Shown: positions 16,152 through 25,818, counted from the stretch's first letter. The stretch is DNA of 64,000 nt from 66-474 sp040388785 (GCA_040388785.1 JAZKBD010000039.1:1-64000), one strand, 5' to 3'. Numbers and translations are program-made. The notes: generated by a model from the letters alone, not told the origin.

Positions 16152-17051
16152 TCAGCGCACTCGCGCCGCCAGCACCGGATCGAGGCTCGCGAGGAAGCCA
16201 TCCACCGCGCTCGTGTACGCAGACGGCTCGCCCAGCGTCGCGTTGATTTCGCCGTGGCTGAGGTCTTCGGGCAATACTTCCACCCGCGCGCCGAATCCGC
16301 GCGCTTTCTCCGCGAAAGCTTGCGCCTGTCCGCACGAATCCGTGCGCCGCGACGAACACACCGCGAGGAACGGCGCGATCCCCGTTTGCAGTTGCGCGAT
16401 CGGCGAAACCGCGGCCCACGCGGCAGGATCGCTGCCGAAGGCTTCGTCATACAAACGGAGATGCGGCGCCTGCATGATCGTCGCGATGTTGTAGGCGGCG
16501 CTGTCCAGCGCCACCGTGCCCAGCCACGGCAACGCGCCCTGCGAAGTCGCAAGGTCGGGCTCGGCACTGATCAACGCGATCAGGTGCGCGCCGGCCGAAT
16601 GTCCCATCAGCACGAACTTGCGCGCGTCGCCGCCCCATTGCGTGGCATCGCGTTGCGCGGCCGCGAGCGCCAACGCCACGGCGCGCGCCTGCTGCAACGG
16701 CGGCGCGTCCGGCAGCATAGGGTAATCCACCGAGACCACGATGACGCCGCGCGGCACCCAATGCGCGACCTTGTCCTGCACCACGCCGCGCGCAGCCTTG
16801 TCGCCGCGCCGCCAGCCGCCGCCGTGCGCCATGAAGATCACCGGTGCACCGTGCGCGTTCGGCGGCGCGTAGACATCGAAGGTTTCACGCGCGCCGTCGC
16901 CGTAGTGCACGTCGCGCAGAATCGTTATGCCGGGCGGCAGTTGTGCGGCGGACTGTGCCGCGCGCCACTGCTGCCAGCGCGTCTGCGCCATGCAAGTCGT
17001 GGCCGCGGTGAGCAACGCCGCGACGGTGAAGATTCGCGCGAGTGTTCGCAT
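16152..17051 (-). CDS. Secreted alpha/beta-hydrolase (carboxylesterase-like)
   Basis: Serine hydrolase of the BD-FAE/HSL-like esterase group, 299 residues. A signal peptide (MRTLARIFTVAALLTAATT, cleavage probably after CMA) directs it to the periplasm. The oxyanion-hole motif is HGGGWRRGD and the nucleophile elbow is MGHSAGAH; a His for the triad is present in LSHGEIN near the C-terminus. I prefer ATG 17051 (CGGAG just upstream) over the in-frame ATG 17069, which would add six residues before the signal peptide. The substrate is unknown. The gene ends three bases after the tRNA. Confidence 0.8.
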   Translation of the reverse strand: MRTLARIFTVAALLTAATTCMAQTRWQQWRAAQSAAQLPPGITILRDVHYGDGARETFDVYAPPNAHGAPVIFMAHGGGWRRGDKAARGVVQDKVAHWVPRGVIVVSVDYPMLPDAPPLQQARAVALALAAAQRDATQWGGDARKFVLMGHSAGAHLIALISAEPDLATSQGALPWLGTVALDSAAYNIATIMQAPHLRLYDEAFGSDPAAWAAVSPIAQLQTGIAPFLAVCSSRRTDSCGQAQAFAEKARGFGARVEVLPEDLSHGEINATLGEPSAYTSAVDGFLASLDPVLAARVR

Positions 17052-17114
17052 GCTCCGACAACGCACCATCGCGGCGGCGGTTGACGACGCCCGTCGAGGC
17101 TACAGGACGGTCAC

Positions 17115-17123
17115 TGCTACAAT
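17115..17123 (+). promoter_or_regulatory. Extended -10 promoter element upstream of ALDH7 gene
   Basis: TGCTACAAT fits an extended -10 box 50 bases before the ALDH7 start. No good -35 is found at the usual spacing, which is tolerated with extended -10 boxes. Seen by eye only. Confidence 0.4.
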
Positions 17124-17172
17124 AGCCGGCTCATTCGACGCAACCCGGCCCGCGCGGCCCCCAGGAGCATCC

Positions 17173-18705
17173 ATGTCCCACGCGATCCTTTCCGCGCTCG
17201 GCCTGGCCGACACCAATTCCGGCACGTTCCTTGGCAACGACGCATGGTCGAAAACGACCGACGCCGGCGTGATCGAACCGCTGAACCCCGCGACCAACGA
17301 ACCGCTGGCCAAGGTGTACGCGAGCAGCGATGCCGATTACGAAACCATCGTGCGCAACGCGCAGAAGGCGTTCGCGGAGTGGCGCGCGATTCCTGCACCC
17401 AAGCGCGGCGAAGCGGTGCGCCTGTGCGCGCAGGCGCTGCGCGAACACAAGGACGCATTGGGTTCGCTGGTCGCGCTGGAGATGGGCAAGATCAAGCCCG
17501 AGGGCGACGGCGAAGTGCAGGAGATGATCGACATCGCCGACTTCGCGGTCGGCCAGTCGCGGATGCTGTACGGCCTGTCGATGCACTCCGAGCGCCCCGG
17601 CCATCGCATGTACGAGCAATGGCATCCGCTGGGTCTGGTCGGCATCATCAGCGCGTTCAACTTCCCGGTCGCGGTGTGGAGCTGGAACGCCTTCCTCGCC
17701 GCGGCTTGCGGCAATGTGTGCATCTGGAAGCCGTCGCCGAAGACGCCGCTGTCGGCGATCGCGACGATCCGCATCTGCAACGCCGCGTTGAAGGCGGGCG
17801 GCTTCCCTGAAATCTTCTACCTCTTCAACGACGCCGGCGCCGAACTCGCGCAGAAGTTCGTCGACGACAAGCGCATCCCGCTGATCAGCTTCACGGGTTC
17901 CACCAAGGTCGGCCGCATGGTCGGCGAGCGCGTCGCGGCGCGCATGGGCCGCTCGCTGCTGGAACTCGGCGGCAACAACGCGATCATCCTGGATCGTTCG
18001 GCCGACTTGTCGCTCGCGATTCCCGCGATCGTGTTCGGCGCGGTCGGCACCGCCGGCCAGCGCTGCACCAGCACGCGCCGCCTGTTCGTGCACGAGTCGA
18101 TCATCGACGACGTGCTGGGCAAGTTGCGCCACGCGTACCAGCAGGTGGAAAAGAAGATCGGCGATCCCACCAAACCGGAAACGCTGATGGGCCCGCTCAA
18201 CAGCAAGGCCGCGGTCGAGCAGTTCGTGGCGGCCGTGAAAACCGCGAAAGCCGGCGGTGCGCGCATCGTCAGCGGCGGCTCGGTGCTGAATGGCAACGGC
18301 AATTTCGTCGAACCCACGATCATCGCCGGCGTCAGGAATTCCGATGAAATCGTGCAGACCGAAACCTTCGCGCCGATCCTGTACGTGATGCCGTTCAAGA
18401 CGCTGGACGAGGCGATCGGCATGCAGAACGACGTGCCGCAAGGATTGTCGTCGGCGATCTTCACGCAGAGCCTGAAATCGGCCGAGCAATACCTGTCCGC
18501 GATGGGCAGCGATTGCGGCATCGCCAACGTCAACATCGGCACCTCGGGCGCCGAGATCGGCGGCGCATTCGGCGGCGAGAAGGAAACCGGCGGCGGACGC
18601 GAATCGGGTTCCGATGCGTGGAAGGCCTACATGCGCCGCCAGACCAACACCGTCAACTGGTCGGACGCGTTGCCGTTGGCGCAGGGCATCAAGTTCGACT
18701 TTTGA
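17173..18705 (+). CDS. ALDH7-family aldehyde dehydrogenase (aminoadipate-semialdehyde type)
   Basis: NAD-dependent aldehyde dehydrogenase of 510 residues. Catalytic Cys298 lies in GTAGQRCTSTRR and the general base Glu264 in LELGGNNAI. The family-7 C-terminal signature GGEKETGGGRESGSDAWK is present, which distinguishes alpha-aminoadipic semialdehyde (L-piperideine-6-carboxylate) dehydrogenases from other ALDHs. The likely role is lysine catabolism; glutaryl-CoA dehydrogenase of the same general pathway lies 14 kb away. AGGAG precedes ATG 17173 by five bases. A run of heptamer repeats begins immediately after the stop codon. Confidence 0.9.
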   Translation: MSHAILSALGLADTNSGTFLGNDAWSKTTDAGVIEPLNPATNEPLAKVYASSDADYETIVRNAQKAFAEWRAIPAPKRGEAVRLCAQALREHKDALGSLVALEMGKIKPEGDGEVQEMIDIADFAVGQSRMLYGLSMHSERPGHRMYEQWHPLGLVGIISAFNFPVAVWSWNAFLAAACGNVCIWKPSPKTPLSAIATIRICNAALKAGGFPEIFYLFNDAGAELAQKFVDDKRIPLISFTGSTKVGRMVGERVAARMGRSLLELGGNNAIILDRSADLSLAIPAIVFGAVGTAGQRCTSTRRLFVHESIIDDVLGKLRHAYQQVEKKIGDPTKPETLMGPLNSKAAVEQFVAAVKTAKAGGARIVSGGSVLNGNGNFVEPTIIAGVRNSDEIVQTETFAPILYVMPFKTLDEAIGMQNDVPQGLSSAIFTQSLKSAEQYLSAMGSDCGIANVNIGTSGAEIGGAFGGEKETGGGRESGSDAWKAYMRRQTNTVNWSDALPLAQGIKFDF

Positions 18706-18706
18706 C

Positions 18707-18776
18707 GGGACACGGGACACGGGACTCGGGACTCGGGACTCGGGACTCGGGACTCGGGACTCGGGACTCGGGAACA
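18707..18776. repeat. Heptanucleotide tandem repeat (about ten copies)
   Basis: Two GGGACAC units, seven exact GGGACTC units (18721-18769) and one GGGAACA unit follow each other without spacers directly behind the ALDH7 stop codon. This is a minisatellite prone to copy-number change. It is not a CRISPR, since units are seven bases and contiguous. Confidence 0.97.
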
Positions 18777-18792
18777 GCATAAAAACAGGATT

Positions 18793-18987
18793 GTCATTCC
18801 GGGGCCGTCGCCAGCTTCATCGGCGATGGAACCCGGACTGCGGAGGCAGGATGCCGGAGCGAACATCGGCGAAGCCGATGGCCCGTAGGGCGAGCCGCGG
18901 AGGCGGCGAGTAATCCATTTTGATCTTCATTTGCAAGCCACAGCAAATGGATTCCGGGTTCCGCGCTTCGCGCAGCCCCGGAATGAC
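18793..18987. repeat. Palindromic intergenic repeat (GTCATTCC family)
   Basis: The 302-base interval 18706-19007 holds no gene. After the heptamer repeat it contains an element bounded by perfect 12-base inverted arms, GTCATTCCGGGG at 18793 and CCCCGGAATGAC ending at 18987. Related elements occur at 32803, 38163 and 46822. Internal sequence is partly self-complementary (ATCCATTT ... AAATGGAT). Long structure and location between genes suggest a non-autonomous mobile palindrome. Confidence 0.85.
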
Positions 18988-19007
18988 GCCGATGGAGATT
19001 TCCTGCA

Positions 19008-19769
19008 ATGACATCACCCTTCGACTTCAGCGGGTATCGCATCGCGATCGCCGGCGGCAGCAAAGGCATCGGGCGTGCGATCGCGCTCGGCTTCCTGATG
19101 TCGGGCGGCAACGTGGCGGTGTGCGCGCGCGGACGCGAAGGCCTCGATGCGCTGGCGCGGGATGCGGGGCCGGATGCCGGCCGGCTGCACACGCAGACGT
19201 GCGACCTGGCGCAAGCCGACCAGATCGAACGCTGGATCGCCGATGCGGCGCGCGCGCTCGGCGGCATCGACGTGCTGGTCAACAACGCCACCGGTTACGG
19301 CTTCCGCGACGACGACGAATCGTGGCTGGTCGACTTCAACGTAGACCTGATGGCCGCAGTGCGCGCGTCGCGTTTCGCGCTGCCGCACCTCAGGCAATCG
19401 CAACGCGCCTGCATCCTGCACACCAGTTCCATCGGGTCCTTCCGCCCGCGCACGATGGGCCCACCCTACGCCGCGACCAAGGCGGCGCTGAACCACTACA
19501 CGCGCACGCAAGCGTTGACGCTCGCCGAAGACCGCATCCGCGTGAACGCGATCGCGCCCGGCTCGATCGAGTTCGAAGGCGGCGTGTGGGCGCGTGTGCG
19601 GGAAGAGAAACCCGACCAGTACGCGCAGGTGCTCGGAACGATTCCGTTCGGCCGCTACGGCACCGCGGAGGAGGTCGCGCAGCTCGCGCTGTTCCTCGCC
19701 TCGCCGTTCGCGGGCTGGATCACCGGACAGATCGTCGCGGTGGACGGCGGACAATCCTTGCGGTTCTGA
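19008..19769 (+). CDS. Short-chain dehydrogenase/reductase
   Basis: Classical SDR oxidoreductase of 253 residues. The nucleotide-binding motif is GGSKGIG, the structural motif is NNATG, the catalytic Ser is in HTSSIGS, and the catalytic pair is Tyr154/Lys158 in YAATK. The C-terminus has the common GWITGQIVAVDGG block. GGAGA lies eight to ten bases before ATG 19008. The preceding repeats separate it from the ALDH gene, so it need not share its pathway. Substrate not identifiable. Confidence 0.85.
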   Translation: MTSPFDFSGYRIAIAGGSKGIGRAIALGFLMSGGNVAVCARGREGLDALARDAGPDAGRLHTQTCDLAQADQIERWIADAARALGGIDVLVNNATGYGFRDDDESWLVDFNVDLMAAVRASRFALPHLRQSQRACILHTSSIGSFRPRTMGPPYAATKAALNHYTRTQALTLAEDRIRVNAIAPGSIEFEGGVWARVREEKPDQYAQVLGTIPFGRYGTAEEVAQLALFLASPFAGWITGQIVAVDGGQSLRF

Positions 19770-19834
19770 ATCCTGCTGCGCCACCCTTTGCGGCGTGAGA
19801 ACATAGACAGATTCCCGGCTGGAGTGGCGCAAGC

Positions 19835-20119
19835 ATGAACACCGTGTACCCGCGCACCAGTTCCCTGGCGATCGTCAGCCTGATCTTCGGCATCCTCGCC
19901 TACATCTTCCTGCCGTTCCTCGGCGCGCTGATCGCGGTGATCTGCGGGCACTCGGCGCGCTCCGAAATCCGCCGCGCACCACCGGGCACCATCGAGGGCG
20001 ACGGCCTGGCGCTGGCCGGCCTGATCCTCGGCTGGATCCAGCTTGCCTGCACGTTCATCGCGGTCGTGTTTGTCGTCCTGGTGCTGTTCGGCGCCATCGC
20101 TTTCAGCGGATTCCGATGA
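19835..20119 (+). CDS. DUF4190 small membrane protein
   Basis: A 94-residue protein with two hydrophobic helices (SLAIVSLIFGILAYIF and LAGLILGWIQLACTFI) flanking the conserved loop GHSARSEIRR, the pattern of DUF4190 proteins. Function unknown. A 16-base gap to the methyltransferase gene suggests co-transcription with it. Confidence 0.8.
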   Translation: MNTVYPRTSSLAIVSLIFGILAYIFLPFLGALIAVICGHSARSEIRRAPPGTIEGDGLALAGLILGWIQLACTFIAVVFVVLVLFGAIAFSGFR

Positions 20120-20135
20120 GCCACGGCCGTCCCGG

Positions 20136-20903
20136 ATGAATGCCGCGAACGCCACCGAACGCTTCAGTGACCGCGTCGCGAACTATGTGCGTTACCGGCC
20201 GGACTATCCGCCTGCACTGCTGTCATGGTTGCAGGATGAACTCGGCGTCACGAACGATTGGCACGTCGCCGACGTCGGTGCGGGTACCGGCATTTCATCG
20301 AAACCGTTTCTGGACGCCGGCTACCGCGTGACGGCGGTGGAACCCAATGCGGCGATGCGCGCGGCCATGATCGAATGGCTGGGCGGCGTCCGCGGATTTC
20401 ACGCGGCCGCGGGCAATGCCAGTGCAACCGGCCTGCCCGACGGCAGTGTCGATCTCGTGACGGTCGCGCAGGCGTTCCACTGGTTCGACCCCGAAAGCGC
20501 GCGCCGCGAATTTCGCCGCATCCTGCGTCCACGCGGGCTCGTTGCGATCTGGTGGAATTCGCGCCGCTTCGCGGGCACGCCCTTCCTCGAAGGCTACGAG
20601 GCCTTGCTGCAACGTCACGGCACCGATTACGCCGATGTCGCCGAACGCCACGCGGACGATGCGCAAATGCGCGCGTGGTTCGGTCCGGGGCTGCGCGGCG
20701 AAGCACGTTTCGAACATCGCCAGCGGCTCGACTTCGACGGATTGCGCGGCCGGCTGCTGTCGTCTTCGTACGCACCCCAGCCCGGCCATCCCGGTCACGA
20801 ACCGATGCTGCAGGCGCTGCGCGAGCTGTTCGATGCCACCGCGGTGAACGGCGTGGTGGAAATGGATTACGACACGCGCGTTTTCGCCGGCGAGGTGGCG
20901 TGA
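20136..20903 (+). CDS. Class I SAM-dependent methyltransferase
   Basis: Methyltransferase of the UbiE/type 11 group, 255 residues. The SAM-binding motif I is VADVGAGTGISS and a VDLVTVAQAFHWF segment occupies the motif IV region; RRILRPRGLVAIWW follows. ATG 20136 gives the start MNAANATERFSDR, which resembles the NYVRYRPDYP opening of this family. Its stop overlaps the GTG start of pyrD. Substrate unknown. Confidence 0.85.
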   Translation: MNAANATERFSDRVANYVRYRPDYPPALLSWLQDELGVTNDWHVADVGAGTGISSKPFLDAGYRVTAVEPNAAMRAAMIEWLGGVRGFHAAAGNASATGLPDGSVDLVTVAQAFHWFDPESARREFRRILRPRGLVAIWWNSRRFAGTPFLEGYEALLQRHGTDYADVAERHADDAQMRAWFGPGLRGEARFEHRQRLDFDGLRGRLLSSSYAPQPGHPGHEPMLQALRELFDATAVNGVVEMDYDTRVFAGEVA

Positions 20904-21946
20904 ACGTGTATTCGCACCTGCGTCCGCTGCTGTTCTCGCTGGAGCCCGAGAACGCGCACGGCCTGACGCTGTACGCCTTGGGTGTCGCGCAACGCAGCAA
21001 CCTCATGCGCTTCGTCGCGCAACCGCCGCCACCGGATTTGCCGGTGCACGCGTTCGGGATCGACTTTCCGAATCCGGTCGGCTTGGCCGCGGGCCTGGAC
21101 AAGGACGGTGAACACCTCGACGCGCTCGGTGCGCTGGGCTTCGGTTTCATCGAAATCGGCACGGTGACGCCGCGCCCGCAACCCGGCAATCCGAAACCGC
21201 GCATGTTCCGCCTGCCGGAGCACGAAGCGATCATCAACCGGATGGGCTTCAACAACGCGGGCGTCGATGCGCTGGTTCGCAATGTCGAACAGGCGCAGTG
21301 GCGCGGCGTGCTGGGCATCAACATCGGCAAGAACAAGGACACGCCGAACGAACGCGCCGCCGACGATTACCTGTTCTGCCTGGAACGCGTTTACCCGCTG
21401 GCCAGCTACGTGACCGTCAACGTGTCGTCGCCCAACACGCCCGGCCTGCGCGATTTGCAGGAAGGCGATTCCCTGCAACGCCTGATCGCGATGCTGATGG
21501 AGGCGCGCGAAAAACTGGGCGTGCAGCACGGCGCGCGCAAACCGATCCTGCTGAAGCTCGCGCCCGATCTGGATGCAGCGCAGATGGATGCGATCGCCTC
21601 CGCGCTGGGGGGTTCCGGCATTGATGGTTTGATCTGCACCAACACCACCGTCGATCGCACCGCCATCGCGGCCGCGCTGCACGCCAATGAACAAGGCGGC
21701 CTGTCGGGCAAGCCGCTGTTCGAGCAAGCCACCGCGGTGCTGCGCGGCATGGCGCAGCGGCTCGGCGAAAAAATTCCGCTGATCGGCGTGGGCGGCGTGC
21801 TGACGGGAAGCGATGCGGCGGACAAGTTGTCCGCCGGCGCCAAACTGGTGCAGATCTATTCCGGAATGATCTACAGGGGACCGTGGTTGCTGACGGAGTG
21901 CGTGGAAGAAATCCGCCGGCAACACGGTGAAGCGCATGTCGCTTGA
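20900..21946 (+). CDS. pyrD: Dihydroorotate dehydrogenase (quinone), class 2
   Basis: Oxidises dihydroorotate to orotate in pyrimidine synthesis, passing electrons to quinone at the inner membrane. It has 348 residues with an N-terminal amphipathic region typical of class 2. FMN and substrate motifs are seen: NPVGLAAGLDKDG, NRMGFNNAG, VNVSSPNTPGLR with the catalytic Ser, CTNTT, and GVGGVLTGSDAADK. The start is probably GTG 20900, overlapping the methyltransferase stop, with GAGG upstream; a second GTG two codons on is possible. It overlaps murB by 11 bases. Confidence 0.94.
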   Translation: MNVYSHLRPLLFSLEPENAHGLTLYALGVAQRSNLMRFVAQPPPPDLPVHAFGIDFPNPVGLAAGLDKDGEHLDALGALGFGFIEIGTVTPRPQPGNPKPRMFRLPEHEAIINRMGFNNAGVDALVRNVEQAQWRGVLGINIGKNKDTPNERAADDYLFCLERVYPLASYVTVNVSSPNTPGLRDLQEGDSLQRLIAMLMEAREKLGVQHGARKPILLKLAPDLDAAQMDAIASALGGSGIDGLICTNTTVDRTAIAAALHANEQGGLSGKPLFEQATAVLRGMAQRLGEKIPLIGVGGVLTGSDAADKLSAGAKLVQIYSGMIYRGPWLLTECVEEIRRQHGEAHVA

Positions 21947-22991
21947 TGACGCGGGCGAAGCCGGTTTTGCCCTGCTCGAAAACGCTTCCTTGCGCGACCG
22001 CAACACCATGCGGGTGGATGCGCGCGCCGCATGGCTGGCCGAAATCCACGACGCAGAAGCGGTCCCCGCTTTGCTGGCCCACCCTGCCCTGCAAGGCAAG
22101 CCGCTGCTGTTGCTCGGCGAAGGCTCGAACGTGCTGTTCACCGGCGACTACGCCGGCGCGATCGTGACGATGGCAACGCGCGGCGTCGCAGTTCTCGATG
22201 ACGACGGCAACGGTGCGCGCATTCGCGTGGCGGCGGGTGAACACTGGGACGACTTCGTGCGCTGGGCACTCACGCACGGCCACGCGGGACTCGAAAACCT
22301 GATCCTGATTCCCGGCAGCGTGGGCGCCGCGCCGATGCAGAACATCGGTGCCTACGGCGTGGAAGCCGGCGAGTTCATCGAATCCGTCGACGCCTTCGAC
22401 ATGCACGAACACCACTTCGTCCAGTTCGACAACGCGCGTTGCGAATTCGGCTATCGCGATTCGATCTTCAAGCGCCATCCCGATCGCTGGCTGATCACCG
22501 CGGTCACGTTCCGGCTGCCACGTGCGTGGACGCCGCGCATCGAGTACGCGGGCGTGCAGGACGAACTGCGCCGCATGGGCATCGAACATCCGGCGCCCAT
22601 CCACGTCGCCGATGCCGTGGTCAACCTGCGCACCCGCAAGCTGCCTGATCCGAACCTGATCGGCAACGCCGGCAGCTTCTTCAAGAATCCGCTGGTGCCC
22701 GCCGCGCAAGCGGAACGATTGCGCGCGCAACATCCGCAACTTCCGTGCTGGTCCGCGCCGAACGACCTCTCGAAGCTCTCGGCCGCATGGCTGATCGAGG
22801 CCAGCGGCTTCAAGGGCGCACGCGAAGGCGACGCCGGCATTTCGAACCGGCACGCGCTGGTGCTGGTCAACCATGGACGCGCCAGCGGCGAACAGCTGTG
22901 GGCGCTGGCGCAACGCGTGCGCGAGGGCGTGCACGCGCGTTTCGGCGTCGTGCTGGAGCCGGAACCCCGCGTCATCGGCGCCATTGCGTGA
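21936..22991 (+). CDS. murB: UDP-N-acetylenolpyruvoylglucosamine reductase
   Basis: NADPH-dependent flavoenzyme that completes UDP-MurNAc synthesis in the cytoplasm. The 351-residue length and sequence fit the E. coli-type enzyme. The FAD-binding segment is LLGEGSNVLF, the catalytic region PGSVGAAPMQNIGAYG and GYRDSIFK are present, and NAGSFFKNP contains the catalytic Ser. I selected ATG 21936 (MSLDDAG) rather than GTG 21927. It overlaps the end of pyrD. Confidence 0.94.
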   Translation: MSLDDAGEAGFALLENASLRDRNTMRVDARAAWLAEIHDAEAVPALLAHPALQGKPLLLLGEGSNVLFTGDYAGAIVTMATRGVAVLDDDGNGARIRVAAGEHWDDFVRWALTHGHAGLENLILIPGSVGAAPMQNIGAYGVEAGEFIESVDAFDMHEHHFVQFDNARCEFGYRDSIFKRHPDRWLITAVTFRLPRAWTPRIEYAGVQDELRRMGIEHPAPIHVADAVVNLRTRKLPDPNLIGNAGSFFKNPLVPAAQAERLRAQHPQLPCWSAPNDLSKLSAAWLIEASGFKGAREGDAGISNRHALVLVNHGRASGEQLWALAQRVREGVHARFGVVLEPEPRVIGAIA

Positions 22992-23079
22992 CCTGCAAGG
23001 CTGCTAGCATGGGACGGTTTTTTCCGCGCCCGCCGTGGTGGCGCGCACCGTCTTTTCCCGTCTTCCCGAGGAGTCATCG

Positions 23080-25794
23080 ATGAAGAAGCACGGCAAGCTC
23101 GCTCCACTCGCGTTCGGCGTCCTGCTGGGCCTCGGCCTCACCTGCGGCGGCACGCAAGTCACCTTCGCGGCCGACGCACCCACCGCCGGTGCGACGCAGA
23201 ACGCCAACGTCACCCGCGCCACGCTGGACAACGGCTTGCGCGTGGTGATCGTGCGCGACACGCTGGCGCCGATGGTGACCACGCAGATCACCTATCTCGC
23301 CGGCAGCTACGAAGCACCGCAAGGGTACCCCGGCACCGCGCACGCGCTGGAACACATGATGTTCCGCAATTCGACGGGCCTGACCGGCGCGCAGTTGAAC
23401 GAGATGACCGGCAAGATGGGCGCCGACAACAACGCCTTCACCACCAACGACGCGACCCAGTATTTCTTCGTCGCGCCGTCGCAGTACCTCGACATGCTTC
23501 TGCACATCGAGGCGATCCGCATGCGCGGCGCGCAGCTCACCGACACGGACTGGAAGCTCGAGAAGGGCGCGATCGAGCAGGAAGTCTCGCGCGACATTTC
23601 CGATCCAGGTTATCTCGCGTTCCAGCAGGCCGAACGCACGCTCTACGCCGGCACCGGTTACGCCGAGGATGCGCTGGGCTCGCGGCCCACCTTCGACAAG
23701 ACCACCGGCAAGGTGCTGCAGGGCTTCTACAACGACTGGTACCAGCCGAACAACGCGATCCTGGTGATCGCGGGCGACGTCGATGCTCAGGCGACGCTGG
23801 CCAAGGTGAAGGCCCTGTTCGGCTCGATCCCGAAGGGCGACGTGCCGGAGCGCACGCCCGTCAAGCTCGAATCGTTCACGCCGCAGACCATCACCAAGAC
23901 CACGCCCGATGCGACCGGCAGCGTGCAATACCTGTTCCGCGCACCCGGCCAGCAGTCGAAGGATTACGCGACCATGCAGGTGCTGATGGACGTGCTCAAC
24001 AACTCGCGCAGTGCGCTGTCCGAACTCGCCGCGCAAGGCAAGGTGTTGTCGGCCGATGCAGGCATGCAGCCGTTCGTGCACGGCGGCATCGGCACCGTCG
24101 AGGTGGGCTTTCCCACGGGCGGGAACGCGAAGCAGGCGCAAGCTTATCTCGATGGCGTGATCGCGGACGTGTTGAAGAACGGCGTGCCGGCCGACCTCAT
24201 CGACGCCGCCAAGCGCCAGGAGAAGGTGCAGTTCGAATTCGCCAAGAACAGCCCGATGGAACTGGCCGAAGCGTGGTCGCAGGCGCTGGCGTGGCAAGGA
24301 TTGAGTTCACCGCAGGAAGCGCTCGACCAGATTCTCGCCGTCACGCCGCAGGACGTGGATCGCGTCGCGCGTGAATACCTGAAGCCCGACCAGCGCATCA
24401 CCGTGGTGCTGACGCCGAATCCGAACGGCAAGCGCCCGCCGGACAGCAACGGCTTCGGCGGTACCGAATCGTTCGCCAGCAACGACAAGCTGGATGCGCC
24501 GTTGCCCGAATGGGCGACGCGGCAGCTCGCGGATCTCAAGATGCCGCACTGGACGCTCGACCCCGTCAAGATGACGCTCGCCAACGGCATCACGCTGATC
24601 GTGCAGCCCGCCAACGTCAGCAAGACGGTGACCGTGGTCGGCCGCGTGGACAGCAACGAAGACCTGCAGGCGCCCAAGGGCCACGAGGGCGTCGACAAGT
24701 TGCTGGCGTCGCTGTTCGACTACGGCACCACCACGCTGAATCGCGCGGCATTCCACAAGGCGCTGGACGACATCGCCGCCACCGAATCGGGCGGCAGCCG
24801 CTTCAGCCTCGCGGTGCCTGCGGAGAATTTCGGCAAGGGCCTGCAACTGCTCGCCGACAACGAGCTGCATCCCGCGTTGCCGCAGGCGGCGTTCACCGTG
24901 CAGCAGCAGACGTTGTCGCGCACGCTGGCGGGCGAACTGCAATCGCCGCAATACAAGATGATGCGCGCCTTGATGAAGGGGCTGTTGCCTGCGGGCGATC
25001 CGGGCCTGCGCGAAGCCACGCCGAAGAGCGTGGACGCGCTGACGCTCAACGACGTGAAGGACTATTACGCCAAGGTCTACCGTCCCGACATGACGACGCT
25101 GGTGATCGTCGGCGACGTGACGCCGCAAGCGGCCAAGGCCGCGGTGGAGAAGGCGTTCGACGGCTGGAAGGCGACGGGCCCGAAGCCGGACGTGGTGCCG
25201 AAGCCGGTGGCGAGCAATCCCGCCAGTTACACCGTGGTGCCGAATGCCTACGCGTCGCAGGACCAGGTGCTGATGGGCGAGATGCTCGACCTCAACCTGC
25301 ACAATCCCGATCGCTACGCGCTGCAACTCGGCAACGAAGTGCTGGGCGGCAACGGGTTCGCGTCGCGGCTGATGGTGGACATTCGCGTCAACCACGGCTA
25401 CGCCTACGGCGCGGGATCAGGCATGAGCTTCGACCGCTCGCGTTCGATCTTCTACGTGCAGTACGGCAGCGATCCGGACAAGGTGAAGCCGGTGGACGGC
25501 CTGATCGTCGACAACATCGATGCGATGCGCGGCACGCCGGTCAAGTCCGACGAACTGACCAACGCCAAGCAGGCGCGCATCCGCTCGATTCCGCTGGGCG
25601 TGTCCAGTGTCAACAAGATCGCCCGTTCTTTGCTGGAGTGGAGCATCAACGGCGAGCCGCTGGACGAACCGATGATCGCGGCCAAACACTACCTCGACCT
25701 CGACGCGACGCAGGTGCAGGACGCGTTCAGGAAATACGTCGATCCCGCGCACATGGTGCAGGTGGTGCAAGGACCGGCGCCGAAGCAGCATTGA
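23080..25794 (+). CDS. Periplasmic M16-family zinc peptidase (two-domain)
   Basis: Insulinase-like protein of 904 residues. A signal peptide covers about residues 1-30 (KHGKLAPLAFGVLLGLGL... ending FAADA). The inverted zinc motif is HALEHMMF (His88, Glu91, His92), with the third ligand glutamate in the EQEVSRD segment near residue 168, so the N-terminal M16 unit is active. The C-terminal half contains a second, probably inactive, M16 unit and an ARSLLEW ending. A GAGGAG site lies just before ATG 23080. It is followed by a strong hairpin terminator at 25819. Probable role: degradation of peptides in the envelope. Confidence 0.9.
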   Translation: MKKHGKLAPLAFGVLLGLGLTCGGTQVTFAADAPTAGATQNANVTRATLDNGLRVVIVRDTLAPMVTTQITYLAGSYEAPQGYPGTAHALEHMMFRNSTGLTGAQLNEMTGKMGADNNAFTTNDATQYFFVAPSQYLDMLLHIEAIRMRGAQLTDTDWKLEKGAIEQEVSRDISDPGYLAFQQAERTLYAGTGYAEDALGSRPTFDKTTGKVLQGFYNDWYQPNNAILVIAGDVDAQATLAKVKALFGSIPKGDVPERTPVKLESFTPQTITKTTPDATGSVQYLFRAPGQQSKDYATMQVLMDVLNNSRSALSELAAQGKVLSADAGMQPFVHGGIGTVEVGFPTGGNAKQAQAYLDGVIADVLKNGVPADLIDAAKRQEKVQFEFAKNSPMELAEAWSQALAWQGLSSPQEALDQILAVTPQDVDRVAREYLKPDQRITVVLTPNPNGKRPPDSNGFGGTESFASNDKLDAPLPEWATRQLADLKMPHWTLDPVKMTLANGITLIVQPANVSKTVTVVGRVDSNEDLQAPKGHEGVDKLLASLFDYGTTTLNRAAFHKALDDIAATESGGSRFSLAVPAENFGKGLQLLADNELHPALPQAAFTVQQQTLSRTLAGELQSPQYKMMRALMKGLLPAGDPGLREATPKSVDALTLNDVKDYYAKVYRPDMTTLVIVGDVTPQAAKAAVEKAFDGWKATGPKPDVVPKPVASNPASYTVVPNAYASQDQVLMGEMLDLNLHNPDRYALQLGNEVLGGNGFASRLMVDIRVNHGYAYGAGSGMSFDRSRSIFYVQYGSDPDKVKPVDGLIVDNIDAMRGTPVKSDELTNAKQARIRSIPLGVSSVNKIARSLLEWSINGEPLDEPMIAAKHYLDLDATQVQDAFRKYVDPAHMVQVVQGPAPKQH

Positions 25795-25818
25795 GTGTTG
25801 CCGAGTCGCGAAAAACCC

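Noticed and set aside
18707..18776. Possible CRISPR array
   Set aside because: Units are seven bases long and contiguous with no spacers; no cas genes in the window.
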